Source: Adiantum capillus-veneris (lineage: Eukaryota; Streptophyta; Polypodiopsida; Polypodiales; Pteridaceae). Taken from it: 64,000 nucleotides of DNA. Below the pieces are notes generated by a model. It saw nothing but the letters and a program-made list of their open reading frames with translations. It was not told the origin of the DNA and searched no databases. Shown piece by piece: positions 22,534 to 34,728 of this stretch. Where the stretch lies: assembly GCA_014529385.2 (NCBI GenBank), contig CM043962.1, positions 86,523,180 through 86,587,179 of the forward strand, read 5' to 3'. Position 1 is the first letter of the stretch. Each line of letters opens with the position of its first letter. The position numbers and the translations under genes were made by a program.

Positions 22534-22844
22534 AAGACTCTCTCTTTCTTTATTGTGCACAAATGTTAAAAAGTATGCATGCTTAGGATCATGTTTGTGG
22601 AGACATCTCCCGAACACCAAGTAGAGCTTGTCACTCTATTATGGAAGATTGATACATACTTATGTGCAGACATGCTTGCGGCAGCTAAGGCTCTCAAGCA
22701 GCAAATGGACTAGTCATCCATTCTGGAATGGTGTTGTAGGGTAAAATAGGGATCCTCTACCCGCTATAGCAAACGGACTAATGACTAGGCTTTATCTTCT
22801 CTACCTCATAGTCGAGGATGACTATGATTTCAAGAGAGAGGTAA
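22534..22844 (+). other. 3' interior end and polypurine tract of a gypsy element
   Basis: Non-coding. It contains 'catagtcgaggatgactatg' and a purine-rich 'caagagagaggtaa' directly before the LTR at 22845. The same arrangement ('catagtcgagaatggccatg', purine tract, LTR) is seen at 42672-42710. It therefore belongs to an element whose coding part is not on its left in this window. Confidence 0.6.
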
Positions 22845-23702
22845 TGTCATAAAAATTAATATCTAATACTCCGAAATGAGTTTCTCATGTTAAACTGATC
22901 ATTTAATATGGGGAAGTACTAGGGGACTAAAAGCTTATATATTGGTAAGGCTACCAGACCGGTCTCTATCAAGGATCCAAAGGAGGCAAAACAGGGATCC
23001 AAAGGGGGACAATCTGCAAAAGAGAAATGTGCTTCAATGGGCTTAAAAGACCTAAGGTTTAGCTCCATTAACACTTCCATAGGCCAAGGTTCCAAAAAAT
23101 AACTCAATTATCCAATAGCAAAGCAAGGGGAAAGACTAAACAGTCTTCCCACATCCCTAGGAAGGAGGGGGCGAGCCCTTTTAGTAGGGGATGAGAGAGA
23201 AACACACACACACACTCCAAGGCTCCCCCTTTACACAAAAAGAATACTGGACACATGTCAGGCTCCTAGGCCAGTTGCCCCAATCTCCCCTCAAATCCTA
23301 TTGGATGGCCATAGAGGTGGACCAAATGAGAATTAGGCTAGATGAAATTTAGTCTAATCAATTTAAAAATGCTTAATAGAAGAACCAATATAAATAAAGC
23401 TCCATGGAAGACTATTGTACGGTCTACCAAGGGGTCCAATGAGCATTCATTAGGCCAATGACTTTCCTGATTCCTATTGGCCAAAAGGCTAAGAGGTCCA
23501 ATGAAAGTTTAATTGAATTATTTAAATAACTAAAGCTCTCACAAAAGGGGAAAGGGAGACACTTGTCAAAAGTCTATCAGCTATGCTTCTAATTTGTGAT
23601 TAGCTAAGCTTTACAGGAGCCAATGGGGGGCCAGCATGAGCAAATAGAAAAAGGGGTCGACCAAGATGAGAGAGAGGGCTGAATTTTACTCTTAACACAT
23701 TT

Positions 23703-23740
<38 letters not shown>

Positions 23741-24399
23741 CTCATGCGTGCAAGAAGAAATCCATCTCCTTCTCCAAGCATTGAGAAGTAGAGGCCTACA
23801 CCAACAACTCTTGGCTATGGAATGCAAACCCAACCAAGAGCCAAGCTTCAATGGCATGCTCATCTCCTCTACCATGCTAATTACTAAGCTAAGCTATGCT
23901 ATTAGAGTGATTATGTGAGGCGAATACTTCTTTCTCATAAGATACCTCTTCTTCCGCTCAATCTATCCTCATTCCTTGCTAGCTCTCACCATTTTTGAAG
24001 GTGTGTGAGGTCTTGGGACTGAGGCTAGGGACACTAGGTGTGTTTTTCAAGTATAAGTTGGTGCATGAAGCTTCCATCTTCATTTCACCAATGAGTTTTG
24101 TCAAGGAACACAAAAATTTTATTGTACAAAAGTCTCCTTTGATGGGAGAAGCTATAATACAAAGCCTTTATGGAGGGGGGACCAGCTCCATGTAAATCCG
24201 GTCCTCAACTATTGTCAATTGTTCTATTTCTCTCTCTTTTCAAGTATTGTCAATGCCAAATTAGCTAGCTGTAAATTGTTATGTTGCTTTCTCAAATTAA
24301 GTACTCTCTCTATGCTCATTAGGAACTTATCCTTAATGGAATGCTCACTATGTTATTAATTTTTGCTACACAAAAGTTACTAATGTAGTAAATGTTACA
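22845..24399 (+). repeat. LTR of G1 gypsy family (1555 bp)
   Basis: Begins TGTCATAAAA and ends TGTTACA, with a polypurine tract on the left and a tRNA-Met primer site on the right. It matches 1032-2548 and 52885-54474 in reverse orientation. A (CA)n tract is at 23704-23740, at the position of the (TG)n tract in the other copies. Confidence 0.88.
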
Positions 24400-24400
24400 T

Positions 24401-24412
24401 TGGTATCAAAGC
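24401..24412 (+). other. Primer-binding site, initiator tRNA-Met type
   Basis: TGGTATCAAAGC, one mismatch (G to A) from the usual TGGTATCAGAGC, one base after the LTR. Confidence 0.85.
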
Positions 24413-24812
24413 TAGCACATTTCTCTTTTCTTGCTCAAGAAGAGAGGTCCTCAAGCTTGCTACAAATGGTTGGTGTTATTATTTGCAAAAGAGTAAGTAG
24501 AATAGGGATTTTTCATCCTTGAAGCACACCTACTTTATGCAATTAACGGGGACACCGTCGAGAGCTATGGTCTTAATAATGGAGTCCTACGGGGCTTGTT
24601 TATGGCTTAGCCATTATTGAGCTATTAGAATCTTGACGGGAACCGATGCTATCTTGGCTCTGTTGAACCCTCTCTTCTATTCCTTGCAATTAATAATATT
24701 CGAGCCATGGGTATAGATGCTTGAGTGCTTATATTTGAAGGTAAATAGGAGTAGCAACTAGGGCTTGAAGTGCCAAAGTACAAGTAAAAGTTTACACCTA
24801 AAATTTGCTAGT

Positions 24813-25787
24813 ATGGCTGACAAAGGAAAAGAGATTGAAATGAATGTTGATAGCTTTGATTTTGCTAATGAAAAAGCAACTAATGATGCCCCTATGCTTG
24901 TAAACTATCTTATTTCTAGGCTTCAACAAGCCATGGGCAACCCATCCCTCCAAGGTGAAGTTCTACAGCAATTGTGCACCCATGGTATTCTCCAAACTCC
25001 CCACAAAGAAGAGAGAGTACCTAGAAAGCCTCCTAGTGAGACTTCCAAAAGAGGACTCTCTCTAATAGGGAAGAAGAGGAAAATTTGTACACAGGGCTCA
25101 AAAACTTGCTACTCGATGATGCATCTCCCTCCCACAACAGGACCCAAGTTTCAATGGTAGAGCCCTCACAGAAAGAAGAGAAAGAAGTGAGTCTCCTGCC
25201 ACCTCAGCAGGCAATGGTGGTCTAGCCTATGAGAAAAAGGGTGAAGCTCCACGAACATGGAAAGTTTTAAGAGATTCCATCATGAAGCAATTTTTGGCTA
25301 CCGATGCCAAAGACAAAGTACTCACCGAATGGCAAATCTTGAAGCTCTCTCCCTACGAATCTATTCACAAATATGTAGACAAGTTTTGGGATTTACATCT
25401 CAAAGCCACTGTATTCAAAAAGATGAGCAAAAAAAACAATTTTGTGCGGGTTTAACCGAGGATATGGCAGAGTATGTTAACTCCCAAAGGCCACGCACCA
25501 TATCTGCGGTCATACACCATACCATGGTGTCTTCAAGAATCAATTTCCAACAAGGGGCTAAGAGATATCTTAAGCCCACGGAAAACAAGGACGTAACGAG
25601 CCTAAGGGGAAGGACAATGTCCAAAAGTCTCCCAAAGGCAATGCCAACAATAACAAAGCTAACGAGAAGGGAGTTTATAAAGGCAAAAATAAACTCTCTC
25701 CTAAAGAGCTAGAGCGTTATCTAAAAGATAACCGTTGTGTCAAGTGCGGGGAGCAAGGGCATGCCTTTCGTGCTTGTCCCCACAAGA
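24813..25787 (+). pseudogene. G1 gypsy gag
   Basis: Starts at ATG 24813 with MADKGKEIEMNVDSF and the same DAPM...QAMGNPSLQ region as the minus-strand copy at 1-617. The first frame ends at 25160. The core continues in other frames ('WKVLRDSIMKQFL', 'YESIHKYVDKFWDLHL', from about 25250). A CX2CX4HX4C zinc knuckle, CVKCGEQGHAFRAC, lies at 25736-25777 in the frame of the protease that follows. Multiple frameshifts make it non-functional. Confidence 0.8.
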
Positions 25788-27765
25788 ATACACGTAATGA
25801 GCCTCTTAGAGCTACCTTGGTCAAAATTCAAGAAGAGGATACTCATCACAAAGGATCTCCTCTATGCCATGCTTGAGGAAAGGTAAGAGAACATAAAGCT
25901 TTCATTCTCTTTGACCCTGGTTCTACTCACAATTTCATATCCACAGAGTTGGCCACCAAGCTAGGCATCCAAGCCTATGAGATGGGAGATGTCCTACTTG
26001 CTACCGATGGTGCTTTCAAGGGGCAAGAAGCCTCAGTCACTCCCTTAATTGGGAAATTGAGGCTCCATGTCCAAAGCTATGTGGACAAGGAGGATTTCTT
26101 CATCTCTCCTCCCAACCATGAGGATGTAATCCTAAGGGCACCATGGTTTGATCGCATGGCTGCCAATATTAAATTCATTGAAAGGAAAATCTACTTTAGG
26201 TTCAAGAAAAAAGATATGTGCATAGATGCTACAGAGTTGGGTAGTACCATACCCCTTGTACATAAGCAATCTTTCAATAAGTCAATAAAGAGCTCTATGT
26301 TTGTGTACATTTTTGTTAAAGATTCTCAAAATGAACCTAATGCTTTAGCAAAAGAAAATATAAACAATCAAAGGGAATTATAGTTATCCGATTTTCTCAA
26401 GGGGTTCCAAGATGTTTTTATTGACGACATCCCTTGTGAACTACCTCCCAAACGAGGCAATGACGACCATGCAATTGAACTTCTTCCAGGAAGCTCACCG
26501 CCTAATAAACCTCCTTATCGAGTTTCTCAAGCTCAACAGGAGGAAATTATGCGGCAAGTGCATGAGCTAGTTAAGAAAGGCATGGTTAGGCCTAGCTCAT
26601 CTCCATTTTGTTCACCAATGTTATTAGTGCAAAAGAAAGATGGCACATATCGTATGTGTGTTGACTATAGAGCACTAAATAGGATCACAATCAAGAATAG
26701 GTTTCCCGTTCCACGAGTAAAAGACATGTTTGGTAAGCGACAGTGATTGACCTACTTCAGTAGGATTGACCTAAAAAGTGGCTACCATCAAATAAGGATA
26801 GTTGATCAAGACATTGTAAAGACTGCATTTCGCACTACGTCTGGTCGTTACAAGTACATTATCATGCCTTCTGGCTTGGCCAATGCACCAACCACATTTA
26901 ACCGCTTGATGGAGAAGCTTTTCGGGCCTCAGAAAACCTTTACTCAGTGTTCTTTGATGATATAATCATCTATTTTAATTCATTAAACAAACACAAGCAA
27001 CACCTCCAGGTAATATTTCAAGTTTTACGAGAGAATAAGTTTTATATAAATCGAAAGAAAAGTGAAATTTTTTACAAGAGATTCAGTATTTAGGTCACAT
27101 TATCTCTCAAGATGGCATCCAAATGGATCTATCAAAGTTAGAGGTAATAAAAGGATGGCCTAATCCAAGGAATCTGCATGAACTAAGAAGTTTTATAGGT
27201 ATGTGTGCATACAATAGACGCTTCATAGAAAAGTTCTCACAAATCACAGGACCATTACATGACCGAACCAAGAAAAATGTTAGGTATATATGGTCCAACA
27301 AGGAGAACAATGCTTTTGAAAAGCTTAAAGAGAAGCTTATCTCTCAACATGTGCTTACATTGCCGGATCTCTCAAAGCCATTTGAGGTCCAATGCGACGC
27401 TTGTGGTGATTGTCTTGGAGCGGCACACCATAGCCTATGAAAGTCGAAGGCTCAACCCTATTGAGCAAGCTCTAGGCATATATGAAAAGGAACTCCTAGC
27501 AGTTCTACATGTCTAGATTCGTGGAAGCACTATCTATTGGGGACTACTTTCATTCTGCGAGCAGTTCAGCAAAGCCTTAAGTACGCCATGACGCAGACCA
27601 AGCTCTCCAACAAACAAATGGGGTGGGTAAATTTCCTTTCACAATTTCATTTTCATATTGCTCATATTGTTGTGGCAAGCATAATCAAGTAGCCGATGCA
27701 CTCTCAAGACAACGGAGAGTGAACACATATCTCTCAATGACGATCTTATGTCCTTGTAATCAATA
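25788..27765 (+). pseudogene. G1 gypsy pol: protease, reverse transcriptase, RNase H
   Basis: Polyprotein of reverse transcription. The protease motif is at 25913 but reads D-P-G-STHNFIS, so the usual Ser/Thr of the D-S/T-G active site is Pro. RT motifs follow: 'KKGMVRPSSSPFCSPMLLV', 'MCVDYRALNRITIKNRFPVP', '[16 protein letters not shown]', '[15 protein letters not shown]' and the catalytic FDDI at 26953. RNase H follows in shifted frames ('KPFEVQCDACGDCLGA', then the 'DSWKHYLLGTTFIL' region). A TAG at 26381, a TGA at 26745 and several frameshifts break it. It stops near 27765, where CACTA sequence begins; integrase and 3' LTR are missing. Confidence 0.88.
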
Positions 27766-27789
27766 CAAGCATGCTGTGTGACGGACAAG

Positions 27790-29363
27790 ACGCATTTCTT
27801 TGCAGCAAGTTCGCGAATTTGGCGAGTTCGATCCATCTATTATAGATCGAGTTGTTGCCAATTATAACTCGTTGGACTCTGACGCTGGCCAACAACCAGT
27901 AATCTTGCAACCCAATAAACGTGTTCGCAAGCGCTTTGGTCAAGCAGCATATGTGAGGCCACAAGATGTAGCTTGGTGGATGATCATGCAGATCACATTC
28001 CCAACGAGGCAATGTTTGAGCCCAAGATCGATGAAATGATCGAGACGATCATGGATTTAGAAAGGCTTATCTATGATGATATGAAAAGTGAAGCCGATAC
28101 GCCATTGTATGATGGAGCACGTATGTCTAGATTGAAGGTGCTCCTAGTTCTTCTCAACATGTAGACAAAGTTTGGATGGAGTGACACTAGCGTCACATCG
28201 CTTTTCAGGTGATCTATTACAATTAGTTTACTTTAATAAAAAACTCCAGATGTATAATGATCTGATAGATTTTTACACAATTGTACCGTATTTTTTTCGT
28301 TGTGTAGATTGCTCAAAGAGCACATACTAGCAGCTGATAATGTGATGCTAGATTCCAGAGAGGAAGCAAGAAAGATTTTGTGAAACTTGGGGATGGATTA
28401 CAATTCGATCCACTCTTGTCCTAACGATTGCATTCTTTTCAGAGGGGAATACATAGACATGGAGAAGTGTCCGAAATGTGATTCCGAGAGATATCAAGTA
28501 GATCTCCACGGAACAAAAATTCCGCAAAAGGTTTTACGACATTTTCCTCTGCTTCCTCGCATCAAGCATTTCTTTGAATGTAAGTCCATGGCTGCCCTAG
28601 CATCATGGCGTGAGGAGAATAAATCTTCGGATGGTGTGCTACGGGTTCCTACAGATTGCGCAGCCTGGAAACATATAGATGAAACATGGTCGGATTTTGC
28701 CAGGGAAGCTCGAAATTTGCGCCTAGGCCTGGCTATGGATGGCGTAAATCCATTTGGTCAAAGATCAACATCTTACAGTGTATGGCCCATTGTCATCATC
28801 AACTACAACATTCCCCCGTGGTTGACTACGAAGAAGGGGTACCTATGGCTAAGCTTGATTGTGTCGGAGCGATATGGATGTGTATCTTCGTCCACTATTG
28901 GAAGAGCTACAACAATTGTGGATTGGCATAGAAGTGGTGGATATGAGCCGACACACAGGTCGACGGAATGCTTTGATCAAAGGCATTCTAATGTGGACCA
29001 TGCATGACTATCCCGGACTAACAGAATGATCAGGTGATTTATACTTAAACTCAAACACTGTAAATCTTGGTTTTTCTCAAGCTTATCTATTATCATGTGT
29101 ATACATGCAGGGCTTCAAACAAGCGGATACAGAGCATGTGTCACATGTGGACCTAGACTGAATGCACGTCAGGCGTCCTCATTGAAGAAGCAAATCTACG
29201 AAGGTCATCAAGCGTATCTTCCAGAGAATCATGTGTTACGCGATGGATTTTTGGGAAGAGAGCCACTGAGGATGTCTGCACAAGCATGGTTAGAGTAGAA
29301 GGAGATGTGTAATGACGGTTTGCCCCCAGGGATGAAGAGACTATGTTTATGGTACGAGTTACC
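27790..29363 (+). pseudogene. CACTA (En/Spm) transposase tnp2, 5' part
   Basis: DNA-transposon transposase. An N-terminal segment ('DDMKSEADTPLYDGA', 'LKVLLVLLNM', then 'TKFGWSDTSVTSL') ends in an intron with GT at 28210 and AG at about 28307. The next exon carries 'ILAADNVMLDS', 'HSCPNDCILFRGEY', 'KCPKCDSERY', and the tnp2 core 'LRLGLAMDGVNPFGQRS', 'VIINYNIPPWL'. A frameshift near 28870 is followed by 'DVYLRPLLEELQQLW' and 'WTMHDYPGLTE'. A second intron (about 29032-29110) leads to 'ACVTCGPRLNAR' and 'LCLWYELPY', where the copia element begins. In-frame stops lie at 28162 (TAG), 28380 (TGA) and near 29024 (TGA). Terminal repeats were not found on this side. Confidence 0.85.
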
Positions 29364-29368
29364 ATATT
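29364..29368. other. Target-site duplication ATATT, left
   Basis: Identical to 34921-34925 on the other side of the copia element. Confidence 0.95.
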
Positions 29369-29560
29369 TGTTGGGGTATAAAGCCCAATGTGGTCGCCCA
29401 GGTAAGTGGGCGGGCCGCAAGGTATGTACACATATTCTTTTGTAAAAACCTAATAAGAACTCACTATGCTCTACACATTGCAGTAGAGCGAGTTCACCAT
29501 ATCGTCGTGCTCTTCTTCTCGCACTCTCTCTCGCGTCGCACTTCCGCTCGTACTCCTTCA
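29369..29560 (+). repeat. 5' LTR of copia element (192 bp)
   Basis: TGTTGGGGTATAAAGCCC start and CTCCTTCA end. Matches 34729-34920 with six substitutions, four of them transitions. Confidence 0.96.
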
Positions 29561-29562
29561 AC

Positions 29563-29574
29563 TGGTATCAGAGC
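29563..29574 (+). other. Primer-binding site, initiator tRNA-Met
   Basis: Perfect TGGTATCAGAGC two bases after the LTR. The next 1.08 kb (29575-30658) is an untranslated leader with no supported gene. Confidence 0.93.
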
Positions 29575-30658
29575 TCAGATCGAGGCTCGGGGCAGCACTG
29601 CAGGAGGCTAGAGTCACCAACTCAGATTGGAGTGAAATTCGACAAGCGAAGACACGGCCCCAAATCTCGTGGGCAAGCCCAAAGGGCTTGGTGTTGTCAG
29701 AATTTCATTCTAAGGTCATCTCGGCCACCGTTCGGCTTCGACAAAGGTCTGTGCAGGCCATTTTCGACTATGTGGTCTCGACGGGTGCAGATCCGACTCT
29801 GCAAATTTGGGGTTTTCGGCCTACGATTGCAGGTGTTGAGGATATCGACACTCCCAGAGTGCTGATTTGTGGTTGTCTACACATCGAAGGACGGCTCACA
29901 GTTCTTGGAGGCGTGTCACATACGACACGGGCGCATCTACACACAAACTGTAGGCGACATCCACTAGTTCATCAGGTAGCTTGTGTTTGTTGCTTGATAT
30001 TCCAGATTTCTTCCTGACATTGCAGGTACTTCCACATGGGATGTATTGTCAGAGATGATGTATGTCTGTTGAGGGTTTGTTGGCTGTGAGTCACGCAGCA
30101 AACAACCGCCGCAGCGGTTACAGCATACAGTGGGAAATTTGTGGATGTCTGACTTTGTGGGAAGTCTATGTATTGTTAGATTTACTGCAGCCTTTGTTGA
30201 GGGTTGAGTGAGGTTTTATTGAGCTGGGGGATTTTCGAATGTTGAGATCCTTTCGGTGATACAGGTCTTGGAGCGATCCCTCGAGCACCCTTAGATAGGC
30301 AGCTAGGATGTATTGACTGTGAGTTAGACAGTTGGGATTGCATCTTTGCTTTACTGCCGTTGAGGCATTGTCGTAGTCTATGCTTACAGGACAGTGACAG
30401 AACAGTCAGAGACAGTACACGTGCAGGACAGGTTTACCCACAGCTTACAGTGTTAGAGAGACAGTGGTTTTTTGAGCTATTTTTTGGTCTGTTTTTAGTA
30501 CACCAGAGCCATTTTACAAAGGAGACTCTGCCAAAATTTCTGCAGAATCTGAAGCTTTCTTGGTTCATTTGACAGGTTGATATTGGTTCAGAGGTCAGTT
30601 TACAGGGGAAACTCTACCGAATTTTTCCCAGGAAAGTAAACTACTGTGAAGCGTAGCT

Positions 30659-33600
30659 ATGGCTGGATCACAGGACACTGCTCTTTACAATATCAAGAAG
30701 CTGGATGGAACCAATTTCCCATTGTGGAAGAAGTAGATTTGGCACGTGTTGGTACAAAAGAAGCAGATAAAACCTATAAAGCTCAAGGGGATAAAACCAG
30801 AAGATATGGACGAAGATGAATGGAGCGAAATGGATGAATTGGCACTTTCTACCATTATGCTGACTTTGGCAGAAAGCGTTTACTTCAATGTAGCAGACGA
30901 GATGTCGGCTTATCAAGCATGGTTAAAGCTGAGTGATCTTTATGAGAAGCAGAGTGCAGCTTCACAGGTATACTGGCTTAAGAAGCTTGTTTACTTGAAG
31001 ATGAAAGAAGGGACACCTATGTCCAATCATCTGAATGAATTCAACACAATCTATAGTCAGTTGTCAGCTCAAGGTGTCAAGTTTGATGAACCTGTTAGAG
31101 CTATGTTCCTGTTGATCACATTGCCGGAAAGTTGGGACACTTTTCGCACAACTTTGAGTAATTCTGCACCTCCATATGGTTCTAACATAACAGGTGTAGA
31201 AGGAAGTCTGCTTACTGAAGAAACCAATAGAAAGACAATGGACAAAGGCAAAGGAACAGCCTTAGTTGTCAGGGGAAGGACCAAAGAAAAGTACAAAGGT
31301 GGAAAGAGGAATCAGTCTCGTAGCAAGTCGCGCAGTGCTAAAGGCAAGAGTGACATAGAATGCTACCATTGTGGCAAGAAGGGTCACATGAAAAGAGACT
31401 ATAGAGAATGGAAAGCAGAAAAAGGCAAAGAGAAAGCTGAAGACCATGGTGAGAAGAACAAGTCCTCAGTGAAGATTCAAGAAATAAATGTGACAAACAC
31501 TGTTGCAGAGGATGACAGTCTAGTGTCAGGAGACATCTACTTCTTGAAGAATACAATGGACTCAGCTCTTCTTACAGCATCTGATGGAAATGCACTGAGT
31601 GACTGGATTATAGACTCAGGGGCATCACTTCATGTGTCTCCAAACAAGGAGTGGTTTACCTCTTATGTGACCACTAAAGATCATGTTCGGCTAGGCAATG
31701 GGTAGACATGTGAGATCTTAGGTGTTGGAGATGTTCAATTGAAGTTTCAGAATGGCTCTTCTTTCACGCTGAAGAATGTGAGACATGTTCCCGCAATTAC
31801 AAAGAGCTTGATCAACACAGGTTTACTTGATGATGCTGGCTACGTCACCACTTTTGGACAGAACATGTGGAAGATATCCAAGGGTTCTATGGCAGTAGCA
31901 CATGGAGTAAAGTCTGGAGGACTTTACATGATTTATGTATCAAATGTCTCTAAAAATGTAATCAATGTAACCGAGCAGCTGAACGTTTCTTTGTGGCATC
32001 GCCGGTTAGGACATATGTCCAAGAAGGGAATGGAAATCTTGTCTCGTTCTGGTTATTTGCCTGGCTTTTCATTTAATGATTTTGAATTATGTGAACATTG
32101 TCTGTATGGTAAGCAAACACAGCAGCCACATAAACATAGAAGCAATAGAAGAGATACACAGTTGGCACTTGTTCATAGTGATTTGTGTGGACCTATGTCT
32201 AACCTATCTCTAGGGGGAGCTTCTTACTGTATGACATTTATAGATGATTACTCGAGAAAAGTATGGGTTTACTTTCTCAAGCACAAGGATGAAGCGTTTA
32301 GTGTTTTCAAAACGTTTGTGACACTTGTGGAGAATCAGAGTGGCAAGAAGCTTAAATGCTTACGCACTTACAATGGTGGAGAGTATGTTTCAAAGGCCTT
32401 TCAGGACTTTTGTGAGTCAAAAGGTATAAAACGTGAACTTACTGCTCCTTACAATCCTCCTCAAAATGGTGTTGCTGAGAGGATGAATAGGACCATACAA
32501 GAGAAGGTCAGAAGTATGTTGTCTAATGCAGAGCTGCCAAATGGGTTTTGGGCTGAAGCTGTATCAACAGCTGTTCATCTTGTAAATAGATCTCCTAGCA
32601 AGGTTTTATAGAAGGATTCAGTGCCAGAGATGGTATGGTCAGGCAAAGTGCCCTCATACAAGCATCTCAGAGTCTTTGGCTGTGAGGCATATACTCACGT
32701 TCCAAAGGAATTTAGGAACAAACTTGAGCCAAAGAGTAGAAAGTGCATCTTTCTAGGCTATGGTGATTCTGGTGAGATGGGGTACAGACTTTGGGATCCC
32801 GAATCCAGAAAGGTTGTCCGCAGCAATGATGTTCACTTTAATGAATCCAAATATCATTCTAAACCAGAGAGGGTTGAGGAGATTAGAAGAGTTGTCTTCC
32901 AAGAACATGGACCTGCACGTGCAAGACAAAATGTCAGGGCTCAAGAGGAGCAAGGACAGGATAGAGTGGAACCACAGGTTGTGGCTGAGCCTGAGCCACC
33001 TATTGTGTGTAGATCTGGACGTGTCACGCGACCTTCTGATAGGTTTGTTCCATCTATGAACTATGTCATGTTGACTCATTGCAATAAGCCTTCATGTTAC
33101 AAGGAAGCAGTGCAAATGAAGGACTCCGGGAATTGGCACTTGGCCATGCAGTCAGAGATGACAGCTCTGCATAAAAACAAGACATGGAAGCTAGTTAAAT
33201 TACCACAGGGAAAAAAGGCTCTACCTTGTAAATGGGTTTACATGTATAAGATCACTGCTCATGATAGTCAGCCAAAGTACAAAGCAAGGCTTGTTGCCAA
33301 GGGCTTGAAGCAAGAACAAGGCATTGACTTTGATGAAGTCTTCTCTCCGGTGGTCAAGATGACTACATTGAGATGCTTTCTTGCATTGGTTTCCATATTA
33401 GATTTGGTGTTGCACCAAATGGATGCCAAGACAACGTTCTTGCATGGTGATTTAGATGTGGAAATTTACATGCAGCAGCCAGAAGGGTTTGTTGAGAAAG
33501 GCAAGGAAGATTGGGTATGCCAGTTGTTAAAGAGTCTTTATGGCTTAAAACAATCACCGAGGACATGGTACCATAAATTCCACAAGTTTATGCTTTCTCA

Positions 33601-34639
33601 AGGCTACAAACGTAGTGAGTTCGATCACTGTCTATATACAAAGAAAGCTAAGGATGGTAGTTGGCTGATCCTTATTTTGTATGCGGATGACATGTTGATT
33701 GCTGGCAAGCACTTGGAAGAAATTTCAGCTTTGAAGTCAAAGATGGCAAAATCGTTTGACATGAAAGACATGGGTGAGGCAAGTCATATACTTGGTATGC
33801 GAATTGAGAGAGACAGATCAAAGAAGTTGATTTGGTTATCTCAAACAGAGTATATTGACAAGGTTTTGCAACGTTTCAATATGGAGAAGGGAAAGGCACT
33901 GAGTGTTCCATTGCCACCATATGTGAAACTTAGCAAACAAGATTGTCCTGTGTCTGAGGAAGAACATGCTGAAATGGATAAGATTCCATATGCGTCTGCA
34001 GTGGGTAGTTTGATGTATGCAATGATTGCTACTCGCCCAGACATTGCATTTGCAATGGGAGTAGTAAGTCGATACATGTCAAACCTAGGCAAGAAACATT
34101 GGGAGGCAGTGAAAGGAATATTGAGATACCTGAAAGCTACAAAGAGTATGCGTATATGCTATGGGAGTTAGGAGCTAAGTGTAAAGGGTTTTACAGACTC
34201 AGATTATGCAGGTGACTTAGACAACCGAAGGTCTACGTCAGGGTATGTCTTTACATTGGCTGGTGGAGCAGTATCATGGCGTTCTAGATTACAAGATTGT
34301 GTTACTCAGTCTACTATAGAGGCTGAATATGTTGCAGCATCAGAGGCATGCAAAGAATCAATTTGGCTTAATCGACTAGTAACAGATTTGGGAATCAAAG
34401 AAGAGATGCCTGTGTTATATTGTGATAGTCAAAGTGCTATACAATTGGCTCGCAATCCAGTTTATCACTCAAAGACAAAGCATGTGGATGTGAAGTATCA
34501 TTTCATCAGGGAAATGCTCGAGGATAAGCAACTTCAGCTTGTCAAAGTTCACACCACAGAAAATCCTGCTGATCTCCTTACAAAAGGACTTCCCTCAGAG
34601 AGCTTTGCGCATTTTCGCAAGCAGTTAGGTGTAGGGTAG
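30659..34639 (+). pseudogene. Ty1/copia gag-pol polyprotein, one frame with four TAG stops
   Basis: From ATG 30659 to the stop at 34637-34639 the frame is continuous over 1,327 codons except for TAG at 30734, 31703, 32609 and 34169. Domains in order: gag UBN2 core (about residues 25-200); zinc knuckle at 31361-31402 whose last ligand is Tyr instead of Cys (CYHCGKKGHMKRDY); protease DSGAS at 31613; GAG pre-integrase ('LWHRRLGHMSKKGMEIL', 'CEHCLYGKQ'); integrase with Asp at 32180, Tyr in place of the second catalytic Asp at 32369 (LRTYNGGEY) and Glu at 32477, at the normal D35E spacing; RT with YADD at 33680-33691; and RNase H ('STIEAEYVAASEACKE', 'LYCDSQSAIQLARNPVYHS'). The lost integrase Asp and the stops mean it cannot act alone. 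Confidence 0.95.
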
Positions 34640-34713
34640 TACATCACTTCTCTACATCTCTTGTATATTAGCTTGTATAGTAGCTTCTCTCACACTTAAA
34701 GTACCACATTGGA

Positions 34714-34728
34714 CTTTAAGTGGGAGGT
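34714..34728 (+). other. Polypurine tract of copia element
   Basis: 'tttaagtgggaggt' directly before the 3' LTR; the AAGTGGGAG core is standard for plant copia elements. Confidence 0.85.

Noticed and set aside
28387-29007. A free-standing host zinc-finger gene
   Set aside because: CPNDCILFRGEY and DGVNPF motifs and the downstream exons identify it as tnp2 transposase.
30659-34639. Stop-codon readthrough or U-to-C RNA editing as explanation of the four TAG codons
   Set aside because: Readthrough elements use one stop between gag and pol, not four across domains; fern-type editing is organellar and this is a nuclear element.
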